Source: Polaribacter aestuariivivens
Lineage (GTDB): Bacteria > Bacteroidota > Bacteroidia > Flavobacteriales > Flavobacteriaceae
DNA: 64,000 nt
Assembly (NCBI RefSeq): GCF_005885675.1
Contig: NZ_VANR01000002.1
Location: forward strand, 186,001-250,000
Direction of reading: 5' to 3'
Shown: in pieces, positions 1-8,273 of the stretch
How positions within the stretch are numbered: the stretch's first letter is position 1
Layout of the letters: each line of letters opens with the position of its first letter
Translations under genes and position numbers: made by a program
Notes under the pieces: model-generated
What the model saw: only the letters and a program-made list of their open reading frames with translations
Databases searched by the model: none
What the model was told of the DNA's origin: nothing

Positions 1-1077
1 GAATTAGGAATGGCTTTGGCAGACAAAGGGCATGAAGTACATTTTATAACATACAATCAACCAGTTCGTTTAGATTTTATATCTCATCACTTACATTTTC
101 ATCAAGTTTTAATTGAAGAATATCCTTTATTTCAATATCAACCTTACGAATTAGCACTTTCTAGTAAAATGGTAGAAGTCGTTCAAACATATGAACTAGA
201 AGTTTTACATGTGCATTATGCAATTCCACATGCATATGCAGCATTTATGGCAAAACAAATGTTAAAAGAAAAAGGTTTAAACGTAAAAGTGGTAACAACT
301 TTGCATGGAACAGATATTACCTTAGTTGGAAGTCACCCAACATATAAAACAGCAGTAGAATTTAGTATAAATAATTCAGATGTAGTTACTTCCGTTTCAA
401 ATAATTTAAAAGAAACTACAAATAAGTTATTCAATATTAAAAAAGATATACAAGTAATTTATAATTTTATTGATACAGAAAAGTACGACAAAGCTCATCA
501 ACAAAAATGTAAAAGAATTGCGATAGCAAAACCAGAAGAACGTATTCTAACCCATATAAGTAATTTTAGACCTGTAAAAAGAGTAGAAGATGTGATTCGA
601 ATTTTTGCAGGAGTAAGAAAAGAAATTCCAGCAAAATTATTAATGATTGGTGAAGGACCAGAAAGAGCAAAAGCAGAAAATTTGGCACAAAAATTAAAAA
701 TTTCTAAAGATGTTTTATTTTTAGGAAATAGTGACGAAGTTGCGAAAATTTTATGTTACTCAGATTTGTTTTTATTACCCTCACAAACAGAAAGTTTTGG
801 TTTGGCTGCTTTAGAAGCCATGGCTGCAAAAACTCCTGTAATATCTACAAATACTGGAGGTTTGCCAGAAGTTAATATTAATGGAATAACAGGTTATTTA
901 AGTAATTTAGGTGATGTTGACGATATGGCTAAAAATGCAATTTCTATTTTAAAAGACAATGCTGTTTTAGAACAATTTAAAAACAATGCAAAAGAACATA
1001 CCAAGCGTTTTTCACTGGAAAATATTTTACCAGTATATGAAGAAATTTATAAATCTTGTTATCAAAGTAAAGTATAA
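1..1077 (+). CDS. bshA: N-acetyl-alpha-D-glucosaminyl L-malate synthase (bacillithiol synthesis), 5' end missing
   Basis: Family 4 (GT-B) glycosyltransferase that joins GlcNAc from UDP-GlcNAc to L-malate, the first step of bacillithiol synthesis in the cytoplasm. The reading frame is open to base 1 (E-L-G before the first ATG at 10), so the true start and the N-terminal glycine-rich loop lie before the window. The visible part matches BshA closely: KGHEVHFIT, the HVHYAIPHAYAAF stretch, TTLHGTDIT, the YNFID segment, SNFRPVKRVEDVIR and the C-terminal donor-site motif ESFGLAALEAMA. Bacillithiol synthesis by this route is known in Bacteroidota. The gene ends at a bidirectional terminator shared with the convergent DUF937 gene. 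Confidence 0.93.
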   Translation, partial: ELGMALADKGHEVHFITYNQPVRLDFISHHLHFHQVLIEEYPLFQYQPYELALSSKMVEVVQTYELEVLHVHYAIPHAYAAFMAKQMLKEKGLNVKVVTTLHGTDITLVGSHPTYKTAVEFSINNSDVVTSVSNNLKETTNKLFNIKKDIQVIYNFIDTEKYDKAHQQKCKRIAIAKPEERILTHISNFRPVKRVEDVIRIFAGVRKEIPAKLLMIGEGPERAKAENLAQKLKISKDVLFLGNSDEVAKILCYSDLFLLPSQTESFGLAALEAMAAKTPVISTNTGGLPEVNINGITGYLSNLGDVDDMAKNAISILKDNAVLEQFKNNAKEHTKRFSLENILPVYEEIYKSCYQSKV

Positions 1078-1080
1078 TTA

Positions 1081-1111
1081 AAAAGCTCAAACTTATAAAG
1101 TTTGAGCTTTT
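1081..1111. terminator. Bidirectional intrinsic terminator
   Basis: Perfect 14-bp inverted repeat (1081-1094 and 1098-1111, core AAGCTCAAACTT) with a 3-base centre. A-tracts and T-tracts at both ends suit both convergent genes, bshA and the DUF937 gene. Confidence 0.85.
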
Positions 1112-1132
1112 TAATATTTATAAAAGTATATC

Positions 1133-1771
1133 TTATTTCCCAAATAATCCACCTAACAAACCTCCAAGGCCACCAGATTTTTTATTACTTCCGCCTAAAA
1201 ACATACCAGCAACATCATCTACAACACTACCATCACCATCTGCATCTAATATTTTTTCTAAAAAACTTTGCTCGTTAGCAGCAGAACTACCACCTAACAT
1301 ATTTCCTAATAAACTACCTAAGCCATTACTATCACTAATATTTTGTTGTTTTTTCTCTTTACCTAAAACACCCATTAAAATAGGAGCAGCTACTTTTAAA
1401 ATATTTGCTACAGAACCAGCATCTAAACCAGATTTTTGACCAATTACTTGTTCAACACCTTGTTGTTTAGCTCCTAAAACATGTCTTAAAATTCCTGCGC
1501 CATCTTGTTTTACAGATTCATCTACACCACCTCCAAACAAGCCACCAAGATTTTCTAAAATGCTTCCATCATGTTTTGTTTCTAAGGCTCTTTGCAAACC
1601 TTGAGCACCTTCTGGAGTTGCTGCATTTCTTTCCATTGCTTTCATTAATACTGGTAAAGCCATGGTTAATACACTATTGGTTTTGTTAGAATCGTTTCCT
1701 GTAGAACCTGCAACACCAGAAACTATCTGTTTTCCTAAATCACTATTTAATAAATCTAAAATACCTGCCAT
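1133..1771 (-). CDS. DUF937 domain protein
   Basis: 212-residue protein of the DUF937 family, function unknown. It opens with MAGILDLLNSDLGKQIVSGVAG and has the family's helical repeats rich in Gly, Leu and Ala (LPVLMKAMERNA, ILENLGGLFGGG, VLGAKQQGVEQVIGQKSGLD, VANILKVAAPILMGVLG). It ends in a glycine-leucine-rich tail (GGLGGLLGGLFGK). There is no signal peptide or convincing membrane segment. It is divergent from the symporter gene (123-base gap) and convergent with bshA. Related proteins elsewhere include YidB; any role here is unproven. Confidence 0.85.
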   Translation of the reverse strand: MAGILDLLNSDLGKQIVSGVAGSTGNDSNKTNSVLTMALPVLMKAMERNAATPEGAQGLQRALETKHDGSILENLGGLFGGGVDESVKQDGAGILRHVLGAKQQGVEQVIGQKSGLDAGSVANILKVAAPILMGVLGKEKKQQNISDSNGLGSLLGNMLGGSSAANEQSFLEKILDADGDGSVVDDVAGMFLGGSNKKSGGLGGLLGGLFGK

Positions 1772-1894
1772 TTTTATGTTTTTAATAATTAATATGCTTG
1801 TTTTCTAAAAATTTGACACAATATACAAATAAAGTCACTTCCCTTTTTAATTATTTTTTTATCTTTCAAGTTCAAAATAATTTCAAATAAATTA

Positions 1895-3223
1895 ATGAAA
1901 AATTTAGCATTACACTGGAAAATTTTAATAGGAATGGTATTGGGTATCATTTTTGGTTTTATAATGAATAGTATAGATGGAGGGAAAGGTTTTGTGTCAG
2001 ATTGGATCAAACCATTTGGAACCATTTTTATCAATCTTTTAAAATTAATTGCAGTACCATTAATATTGGCATCTTTAATAAAAGGAATTTCAGATTTAAA
2101 AGATATTTCTAAAATTAAAAAAATGGGACTAAGAACTATTTCTATTTATGTAGGAACTACTTTAGTAGCCATTATAATTGGTTTAGGAATTGTAAATTTG
2201 GTTAAACCAGGTACAGGAATGTCTCCTGACACTATTGAAAAAATAAAAGCTAAATATGAAACTTCAGCAGATGTTACTGATAAATTAACAAAAGCAACTG
2301 CTCAAAAAGATGCTGGTCCATTACAGGCTTTAGTAGATATATTTCCAAGTAATATTTTTCAATCTTTTACAGATGCTAGTATGTTACAAATCATCTTTTT
2401 TGCGATGTTTGTAGGTATTTCTTTATTATTAATACCAGAAAAAAAAGCCAAACCTTTGATGGATTTCTTTGATTCCTTAAATGAAATGGTCATGAAAATG
2501 GTAGATTTAATCATGCTTTTTGCTCCTTATGCTGTTTTTGCATTATTAGCAAACGTTATCATTGCTTTTGACGATACCGAGATTCTTTTAAAACTATTGG
2601 TTTATGCTTTATGTGTGGTTGGTGGTTTGTTATTAATGATTGTTTTTTACCTAATTTTAGTAAGTGTGTACACAAAAAAATCTCCTATGTGGTTTTTAAA
2701 ACAAATTAGTCCAGCGCAATTGCTAGCATTTTCTACAAGTTCTAGCGCAGCAACACTTCCTGTTACCATGGAAAGAGTAGAAGAACATTTAGGGGTAGAT
2801 AAAGAAGTTTCTGGTTTTGTATTACCAGTTGGTGCCACTATAAATATGGATGGAACAAGCTTGTATCAAGGTATTGCTGCTGTATTTATCATGCAAGTAA
2901 TTTGGCCTGAAGGTGCTACATTTTCAAATCAGTTGGTTATTATTTTTACAGCGTTGTTAGCTTCAATTGGTTCAGCAGCAGTTCCAAGTGCTGGTATGGT
3001 AATGTTGGTAATTGTTTTAGAATCTATAAATTTCCCATCAGAATTATTGCCTATTGGACTGGCTTTAATTTTTGCAGTTGATAGACCTTTAGATATGTGT
3101 AGAACTACAGTAAACGTAACTGGTGATGCAACTGTTTCAATGTTAGTAGCTAAGTCTTTAGGAAAATTAAAAGACAAACCTGAACCAAAAAATTGGGATG
3201 ATAATTACGAAAAAGTAAAATAA
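1895..3223 (+). CDS. Dicarboxylate/amino acid:cation symporter (DAACS/GltP family)
   Basis: Inner-membrane secondary transporter of the DAACS family, which takes up glutamate, aspartate or C4-dicarboxylates with Na+ or H+. The 442 residues match the usual length. Features seen are multiple hydrophobic helices, the re-entrant serine-rich loop FSTSSSAATLPVT, the conserved VLPVGATINMDGT stretch on TM7 and a second re-entrant segment GSAAVPSAGMVML. The C-terminal VDRPLDMCRTTVNVTGD holds the Asp and Arg residues that usually set substrate preference. Residues about 110-150 (DTIEKIKAKYETSADVTDK) form a hydrophilic loop. Substrate cannot be fixed from sequence alone. Confidence 0.93.
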   Translation: MKNLALHWKILIGMVLGIIFGFIMNSIDGGKGFVSDWIKPFGTIFINLLKLIAVPLILASLIKGISDLKDISKIKKMGLRTISIYVGTTLVAIIIGLGIVNLVKPGTGMSPDTIEKIKAKYETSADVTDKLTKATAQKDAGPLQALVDIFPSNIFQSFTDASMLQIIFFAMFVGISLLLIPEKKAKPLMDFFDSLNEMVMKMVDLIMLFAPYAVFALLANVIIAFDDTEILLKLLVYALCVVGGLLLMIVFYLILVSVYTKKSPMWFLKQISPAQLLAFSTSSSAATLPVTMERVEEHLGVDKEVSGFVLPVGATINMDGTSLYQGIAAVFIMQVIWPEGATFSNQLVIIFTALLASIGSAAVPSAGMVMLVIVLESINFPSELLPIGLALIFAVDRPLDMCRTTVNVTGDATVSMLVAKSLGKLKDKPEPKNWDDNYEKVK

Positions 3224-3279
3224 AGAAAAGAAAATTTAAAAGTTCAATTTTAAATTGATAACCATTAATAATAAATAAT

Positions 3280-4314
3280 ATGAATGTTTGTTTTTTAATG
3301 TATCCTTGGGAAAATATAAAATCTCCAGAAAACGATACATCACTAACTTTAATTCACGAATGTGTAAAAAGAGGTCATGGAGTTGCCATTTGTACACCTT
3401 CTAATTTAACAATTAGAAACAGTGTAACCAATGCGTTTTGCACAATTTTAAATAGAACAGAAAAAGTATCTTCAAACATAAAGTCGTTTTACAACAAAAC
3501 AACTACAAGAGAAGAAATGCTTCCTTTAGCTGGTTTTGATGTTATTTTTATGCGTGCAGAACCACCTTTAGATCCTTTAATGCTAAATTTTTTAGATTCT
3601 GTAAAAGACGATGTTTTTATCATCAATTCAGTACAAGGTATGCGTGAAGCAAATAACAAATTGTATACAGCCGTTTTTGAAGATCCAAACAACGAAATTA
3701 TTCCAGTAACACATGTTTCAAAAAATAAAGATTATTTGATAAGAATGATCGAAGAATCTAATTCGGATAAAATGATTTTAAAACCATTAAACGGTTTTGG
3801 AGGTTCTGGAGTTATTTTAATTGAAAAATCTGCAATGGGAAATATCAATTCGTTGTTAGATTTTTATATTCATAAAAGTGATGGAACGTCAGATTATGTA
3901 ATTCTTCAAGAATATATTGAAGGAGCAGATCAAGGAGATGTTAGAGTATTAATTTTAAATGGAGTTCCAATAGGCGCAATGCGCAGAATTCCTGGAGAAA
4001 AAGATCATAGATCTAACGTTTCTGCTGGAGGTAAAATAGCAAAACACAAATTAACAGCAGAAGAAAAAAAGCTTTGTGATAAAATTGGTCCTAAGTTGGT
4101 AAAAGACGGACTTTACTTTGTGGGTATTGATGTAATTGGAGGAAAATTAGTGGAAGTAAACGTTATGTCTCCAGGAGGTATTACCTACATGAACAAAGTT
4201 TACAAAACAAAAATCCAAGAAAAAGTCGTGAACTTTATGGAAAGTAAAGTGCTAGAAAAAGATGCTGCATTTAGGCGAAAATCTAGTTTGAAAAAAATGG
4301 TAGACGAAGCTTAA
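3280..4314 (+). CDS. GshB-like ATP-grasp ligase (first copy)
   Basis: 344-residue protein of the glutathione synthetase-like ATP-grasp group. An N-terminal pre-ATP-grasp domain (MNVCFLMYPWE..., FMRAEPP) precedes the ATP-grasp fold: KPLNGFGGSGVILIE (glycine-rich loop, about 168-182), LQEYIEGADQGDVRVLILNG, RSNVSAGGK and the metal-binding FVGIDVIGGKLVEVNVMSPGG. Such enzymes activate a carboxylate as acyl-phosphate and couple it to an amine. No gamma-glutamylcysteine ligase lies nearby and bacillithiol appears to be the cell's thiol, so a true glutathione role is doubtful. It opens a collinear cluster that ends in a second GshB-like gene with the same blocks (8274-9314), suggesting two successive ligations or a heteromer. 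Confidence 0.8.
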   Translation: MNVCFLMYPWENIKSPENDTSLTLIHECVKRGHGVAICTPSNLTIRNSVTNAFCTILNRTEKVSSNIKSFYNKTTTREEMLPLAGFDVIFMRAEPPLDPLMLNFLDSVKDDVFIINSVQGMREANNKLYTAVFEDPNNEIIPVTHVSKNKDYLIRMIEESNSDKMILKPLNGFGGSGVILIEKSAMGNINSLLDFYIHKSDGTSDYVILQEYIEGADQGDVRVLILNGVPIGAMRRIPGEKDHRSNVSAGGKIAKHKLTAEEKKLCDKIGPKLVKDGLYFVGIDVIGGKLVEVNVMSPGGITYMNKVYKTKIQEKVVNFMESKVLEKDAAFRRKSSLKKMVDEA

Positions 4315-4425
4315 ATAAGATAAATTAATTTTTATTAGCGTTCTGTTTTTGATGAATTATCTTATAATTTCGGTAATAATACTGCTATAATTTAAAATGA
4401 AAATTTATAAATTAATTATTTGAAA

Positions 4426-5265
4426 ATGTCATTAACCATACAAAATCCGTTAGTTTCTGTAGATTGGTTATACCAAAATTTAGAAAACAAAAATCTAATA
4501 ATTTTAGATTGTACCATTCCAAAAGTAACAGCAACATCAGAAATAACAGAAGAAAAACTACAAATACAAAATGCAGTTTTTTTTGATTTGAAAAATGTTT
4601 TTTCTGATAATAAAGCACCATTTCCAAATACGGTTTTATCTCCAAAAGAGTTTGAAGAAAAAGCACAAGATTTAGGCATACATAAAAACTCTATTGTAAT
4701 TTGTTATGACGATTTAGGAATGTACTCATCACCAAGAGTTTGGTGGATGTTTCAACTAATGGGTTTTAAAAATGTAGCGGTTTTAAATGGTGGTTTGCCA
4801 GAATGGAAAGCTAAAAACTATCCTACAGAAATTCCAAAATACACAATTCCTAAAAAAGGAAACTTCAAAGTAAATTACCAACCAAACAAGCTAAAATTTA
4901 CGGAAGACGTTTTACAGTCCATAGAAAATGAAACCATTTTAATTGCAGATGCTCGTTCAAAAGGACGTTTTTATGGAACAGAACCAGAACCAAGAAACGA
5001 CTTAAAAAGCGGACATATTCCAAATTCGGTGAGCATTCCTTATACAGCAGTACTTCAAAACGGAAAAATGAAAACCGAAGATGAATTACATGATATTTTT
5101 AAAGTTCTTAAAAACAAAAAACAAATTATTTTTACATGTGGTTCAGGCATTACAGCATCTGTTTTAGCGTTGGCTGCAACAGTTGTAAATATTAAAAATG
5201 TTTCAGTGTACGATGGCTCTTGGACAGAATGGGGAAGTACACCAAACTTACCAATAACATTATAA
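4426..5265 (+). CDS. 3-mercaptopyruvate/thiosulfate sulfurtransferase (two rhodanese domains)
   Basis: Tandem-rhodanese sulfurtransferase of the SseA/TST type. The inactive N-terminal domain (VSVDWLYQNL..., LDCTIP) is followed by the linker GGLPEWKAKNYPTE and the catalytic domain with the active-site loop CGSGITAS near residue 237. That loop is close to CGSGVTA of mercaptopyruvate sulfurtransferases. ADARSKGRFYGTEPEPR and SGHIPNSVSIPY are standard rhodanese blocks. The ATG at 4426 is preferred over the in-frame TTG at 4420. It sits between a GshB-like ligase and a small TerB-like gene, with a 2-base gap to the latter. Its sulfur-transfer role in this cluster is inference. Confidence 0.9.
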   Translation: MSLTIQNPLVSVDWLYQNLENKNLIILDCTIPKVTATSEITEEKLQIQNAVFFDLKNVFSDNKAPFPNTVLSPKEFEEKAQDLGIHKNSIVICYDDLGMYSSPRVWWMFQLMGFKNVAVLNGGLPEWKAKNYPTEIPKYTIPKKGNFKVNYQPNKLKFTEDVLQSIENETILIADARSKGRFYGTEPEPRNDLKSGHIPNSVSIPYTAVLQNGKMKTEDELHDIFKVLKNKKQIIFTCGSGITASVLALAATVVNIKNVSVYDGSWTEWGSTPNLPITL

Positions 5266-5267
5266 TT

Positions 5268-5594
5268 ATGAACTTAAATTGGACCCAAAAAGAATTTGAA
5301 GCTTACGTACTTTTATACGCAGCACATTGCAATCTTATTGAAGATAAAAATGAGCAAGACTATATTCACACCATTGTAGATGAAAAAACGTTTCATAAAA
5401 TTCATACAGAAGTTGTTGTAGATTCAGAAAAAGAAAACTTACAAAAAATTCAACAATATTTAAGTGAAAACAACCTTACTCAGCAAGACAAAGAAGCATT
5501 GCTTAGAAACATAAAAAAGGTGCTTTTTGCAGATGGTACTGTAGATTATTTAGAGAAAAACGTGTACCAAATTTTGAAAAAAATGATTAGTTAG
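5268..5594 (+). CDS. Small TerB-like helical protein
   Basis: 108-residue acidic protein. The ATG at 5268, two bases after the sulfurtransferase stop, is the start; the longer in-frame reading overlaps that gene. The C-terminal block LLRNIKKVLFADGTVDYLEKNV, with an Asp-Gly metal-loop-like centre, resembles the TerB/DjlA-type helical domain, which often has a DG or DGxxxxxE loop. The N-terminal half (FEAYVLLYAAHCNLIEDKNE) has the same helix pattern with a YAAHCN segment, as if two half-repeats were present. TerB-like domains can bind divalent metal. A catalytic role is not indicated; a scaffold or sensor for the neighbouring enzymes is speculation. Confidence 0.7.
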   Translation: MNLNWTQKEFEAYVLLYAAHCNLIEDKNEQDYIHTIVDEKTFHKIHTEVVVDSEKENLQKIQQYLSENNLTQQDKEALLRNIKKVLFADGTVDYLEKNVYQILKKMIS

Positions 5595-5596
5595 TT

Positions 5597-6433
5597 ATGG
5601 TAAAATTATCAGTTGAAGAAATCATAAAAAAAATACAAAACGAAGAAACATTTGAAGCTGTTTCAAATGATTATTCCTTCACTTTAAAAATAGAAAAATA
5701 TACACATTATGCTTGTGCAGCAGTACATGATGGACATCAATTTAGAAAAGAATTATGGAAAAACTGTTTGCATACAGAATATGAACGTTGGTTTGAAGAA
5801 GATCCAGCAACCAAAGAAATGGTAAAATCTCATCCTATTGTAATTGCAGGTTGCGATTCTCGTTTTGAGTATGATTTAAACAGAGCTCCAGAAACAGCAA
5901 TTTATACAGATGCTTGGGGCAAGCAATTATGGAAAAAACCTTTGCCAAAAGAAATGCATGAAAAAAGTTTGCAAAAACATGCAAATTTCTACAAAGTTGT
6001 ACAAGCTTTAATTTCTAAATTAGAAGAAAAATTTGGCGTTTGTGTAGTGTATGACATGCATTCTTACAATTGGAAAAGATGGACAAGAGAAGTGCCAACT
6101 TGGAATTTAGGTACTTCAAATATAAACAATCATAGGTTTGGAAACGATATTGAATCTTGGCGAAAAATCTTGTCAGAAACTCCATTTTTTAAAGACATTA
6201 AATCTACCGCAAAAATTAACGACACTTTTCAAGGAAATGGATATTTTTTAAAATACATCACACAAAATTTTCAAAACACATTGGTTATTGCTACAGAAAT
6301 CGCCAAAATTTATTGTGATGAATTAAGCCAAATTATATATCCAGAAGTAGTTGCTACTGTAGAAAAATACTTAAAAACCGAACTAAAAAAACACGCAACA
6401 ACTTTTTATAAAACGCACCAATTAAATGGGTAA
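5597..6433 (+). CDS. N-formylglutamate amidohydrolase-like protein
   Basis: 278-residue protein of the N-formylglutamate amidohydrolase (HutG-like) family, zinc hydrolases that cleave N-acylated or terminal amide bonds. Visible family motifs are AAVHDGHQFRKELW, IVIAGCDSRFEYDLNRAPE and VYDMHSYNWKR; the Asp, Glu and His residues are plausible metal ligands. There are no other hut genes in the window. Its stop overlaps the start of the DUF1704 gene by 8 bases, so the two are probably translationally coupled. The real substrate may be the product of the two ligases in this cluster rather than formylglutamate. Confidence 0.82.
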   Translation: MVKLSVEEIIKKIQNEETFEAVSNDYSFTLKIEKYTHYACAAVHDGHQFRKELWKNCLHTEYERWFEEDPATKEMVKSHPIVIAGCDSRFEYDLNRAPETAIYTDAWGKQLWKKPLPKEMHEKSLQKHANFYKVVQALISKLEEKFGVCVVYDMHSYNWKRWTREVPTWNLGTSNINNHRFGNDIESWRKILSETPFFKDIKSTAKINDTFQGNGYFLKYITQNFQNTLVIATEIAKIYCDELSQIIYPEVVATVEKYLKTELKKHATTFYKTHQLNG

Positions 6434-8264
6434 AAAAGTACATGTAAACTCAGAAATTATTGAAGCAATTTGTGAGAAAATAAATAGTGATGCTCCACTA
6501 AATTACGAACTTCCAAAAAATGGGTGGTTGCATATTGATAAGTTTTTACCATTTATTTGTATATACAGATTTAAAGAACCAGATGTATATTTTTCAAGGT
6601 TGTTAAAAACACAAGCCTCGTATTTAATTATAGACGAAACCATAGACATTACCAAGCTTTTAGAAGCAATTCGTTTGACTATTTCAGAAAAATTCGACAC
6701 TTTTTTGGTGTTAGAAGTTTGGCCAGATGTTAAAAATGAAAACACAAAATTCAATATTAATTGCCCTGAAAATGTGGCTTCAGAAACAGCCATCGCTTTA
6801 AAAGAAGGTTTTAGCAAGTTGGCAAATACATATCCAAATGTTTCTGCAAATATTCATGCTAACGGTTTAAAACACCCAAAACATTTACAACCCATTGCAG
6901 ATGTAGAGACTTCTAAAAAAACAGGAATGTTACTCATTGGAGTAGAAGTACCTGTTTTGTATAAAAATTCAGAAACAGGAGAATTGTATTCACTTTTTTT
7001 CAGAGAATTTTACAGCGTTTTTTCTGAAACTATAAAAAGAGCTGTGTATGAATTTATAAGAGTACAAACCAAAGATGATTTTGATAATTATTTAATGTTG
7101 GGTAAAACTCATATCGATGAAATTACCACCAAAGCAGATGCTGAATTGGCAAGTATTAGCGAAGGCATGTCTTTTTTGTTAAGAACAACTCCTGTAAATA
7201 GTAATGAAGAATGGGAAAAGTTTAAAGAAAATAAATTTAAAAAAATACCATCTTTTAAATACCGTTTAATTTCTATAGATCCAGAATTAGAAAAACGTAA
7301 GCTATATAATATTGCTATTGATGAGATTGAAGATCCAACCATTGCTTTTATTTTAAGAGGAAAACGTTTAGAAATCGAAAAGCAGCTTACTATGTTAGAA
7401 GAACGTGGTACGCAAAATTTTAAATTTGTAGGCGAGAGTTTGTATGGAGTTATCAATAAAAACCTGTTAAAAGAAGCTAAAAAAATACTGAAAAAATTTC
7501 CTAAAAGGGAAAAAATGAAAAGCGCGAATCGTTTTAATTGTACAGAATTCGCCAAACACGCACAAGAAGAAATTGATTATTACAACAGCAAGTTTCCAAA
7601 CTTAAATTTATCTGTAGAAATTAGAAATGATGTTGCAGGTATCATGGTTAGCAAAACAAAACTGTTAATTAACGATCAAATTTCTTTAGATGCAAATAGG
7701 TGTGATGCCTTAATACAACACGAAGTTGGTACACACATTTTAACCTATTGCAATGGTAAAAGGCAACCTTTACAACAAATGTTTGAAGGTTTTGAAGGTT
7801 ATGATCAATTGCAAGAAGGTTTGGCAGTAATTGCAGAATATTTGGTAGGTGGTTTAACCGTAAACAGGTTGCGTTTGTTAGCAGGAAGAGTGATTGCGGT
7901 ACAATCTATGGTAAATGGAGCAACATTTATAGAAACTTTTAAGAATCTTTGTAAAAAGTATTCGTTTTCAGAAAGAATTGCCTACTACATTACCATGAGA
8001 GTTTACAGAGGTGGTGGTTTAACAAAAGATGCTGTGTATTTAGCAGGTTTGATAGATTTGTTACAGTACTTAAAAAATGGAGGGAATTTAGAAAACTTAT
8101 ATACAGGTAAGTTTAACATTACACACACAGCTTTAATTGAAGAATTATTGTATCGTAAAGTTTTGAAAAAACCAGAATTACCTCGTTTTTTAGAAAGAAA
8201 AAGTGTCCAAAAACGATTGAAAAAATTATATAAAGGACTAGAAATTGTAGAATTAGTTAATTAA
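6426..8264 (+). CDS. DUF1704 (QEGLA-motif) metallopeptidase
   Basis: 612-residue protein of the family annotated as flavohemoglobin expression-modulating QEGLA motif protein (DUF1704). The C-terminal half has the zinc motif HEVGTH at 432-437 (HExxxH) and the name-giving QEGLA at 463-467, whose Glu is a likely third zinc ligand. Human MATCAP, a tubulin tyrosine carboxypeptidase, belongs to the same family, so carboxypeptidase-type activity is plausible. The N-terminal ~350 residues are charged and mixed alpha/beta (LVLEVWPDVKNEN, VPVLYKNSETGE). It overlaps the amidohydrolase gene by 8 bases and lies 9 bases before the second GshB-like ligase, so it is a core operon member. Confidence 0.85.
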   Translation: MGKKVHVNSEIIEAICEKINSDAPLNYELPKNGWLHIDKFLPFICIYRFKEPDVYFSRLLKTQASYLIIDETIDITKLLEAIRLTISEKFDTFLVLEVWPDVKNENTKFNINCPENVASETAIALKEGFSKLANTYPNVSANIHANGLKHPKHLQPIADVETSKKTGMLLIGVEVPVLYKNSETGELYSLFFREFYSVFSETIKRAVYEFIRVQTKDDFDNYLMLGKTHIDEITTKADAELASISEGMSFLLRTTPVNSNEEWEKFKENKFKKIPSFKYRLISIDPELEKRKLYNIAIDEIEDPTIAFILRGKRLEIEKQLTMLEERGTQNFKFVGESLYGVINKNLLKEAKKILKKFPKREKMKSANRFNCTEFAKHAQEEIDYYNSKFPNLNLSVEIRNDVAGIMVSKTKLLINDQISLDANRCDALIQHEVGTHILTYCNGKRQPLQQMFEGFEGYDQLQEGLAVIAEYLVGGLTVNRLRLLAGRVIAVQSMVNGATFIETFKNLCKKYSFSERIAYYITMRVYRGGGLTKDAVYLAGLIDLLQYLKNGGNLENLYTGKFNITHTALIEELLYRKVLKKPELPRFLERKSVQKRLKKLYKGLEIVELVN

Positions 8265-8273
8265 AACACACTC

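Noticed and set aside
4412..4679. Two minus-strand frames of about 85 residues opposite the sulfurtransferase start
   Set aside because: They lie over a well-matched sulfurtransferase, have Phe/Leu/Ser-rich shadow composition and no start context.
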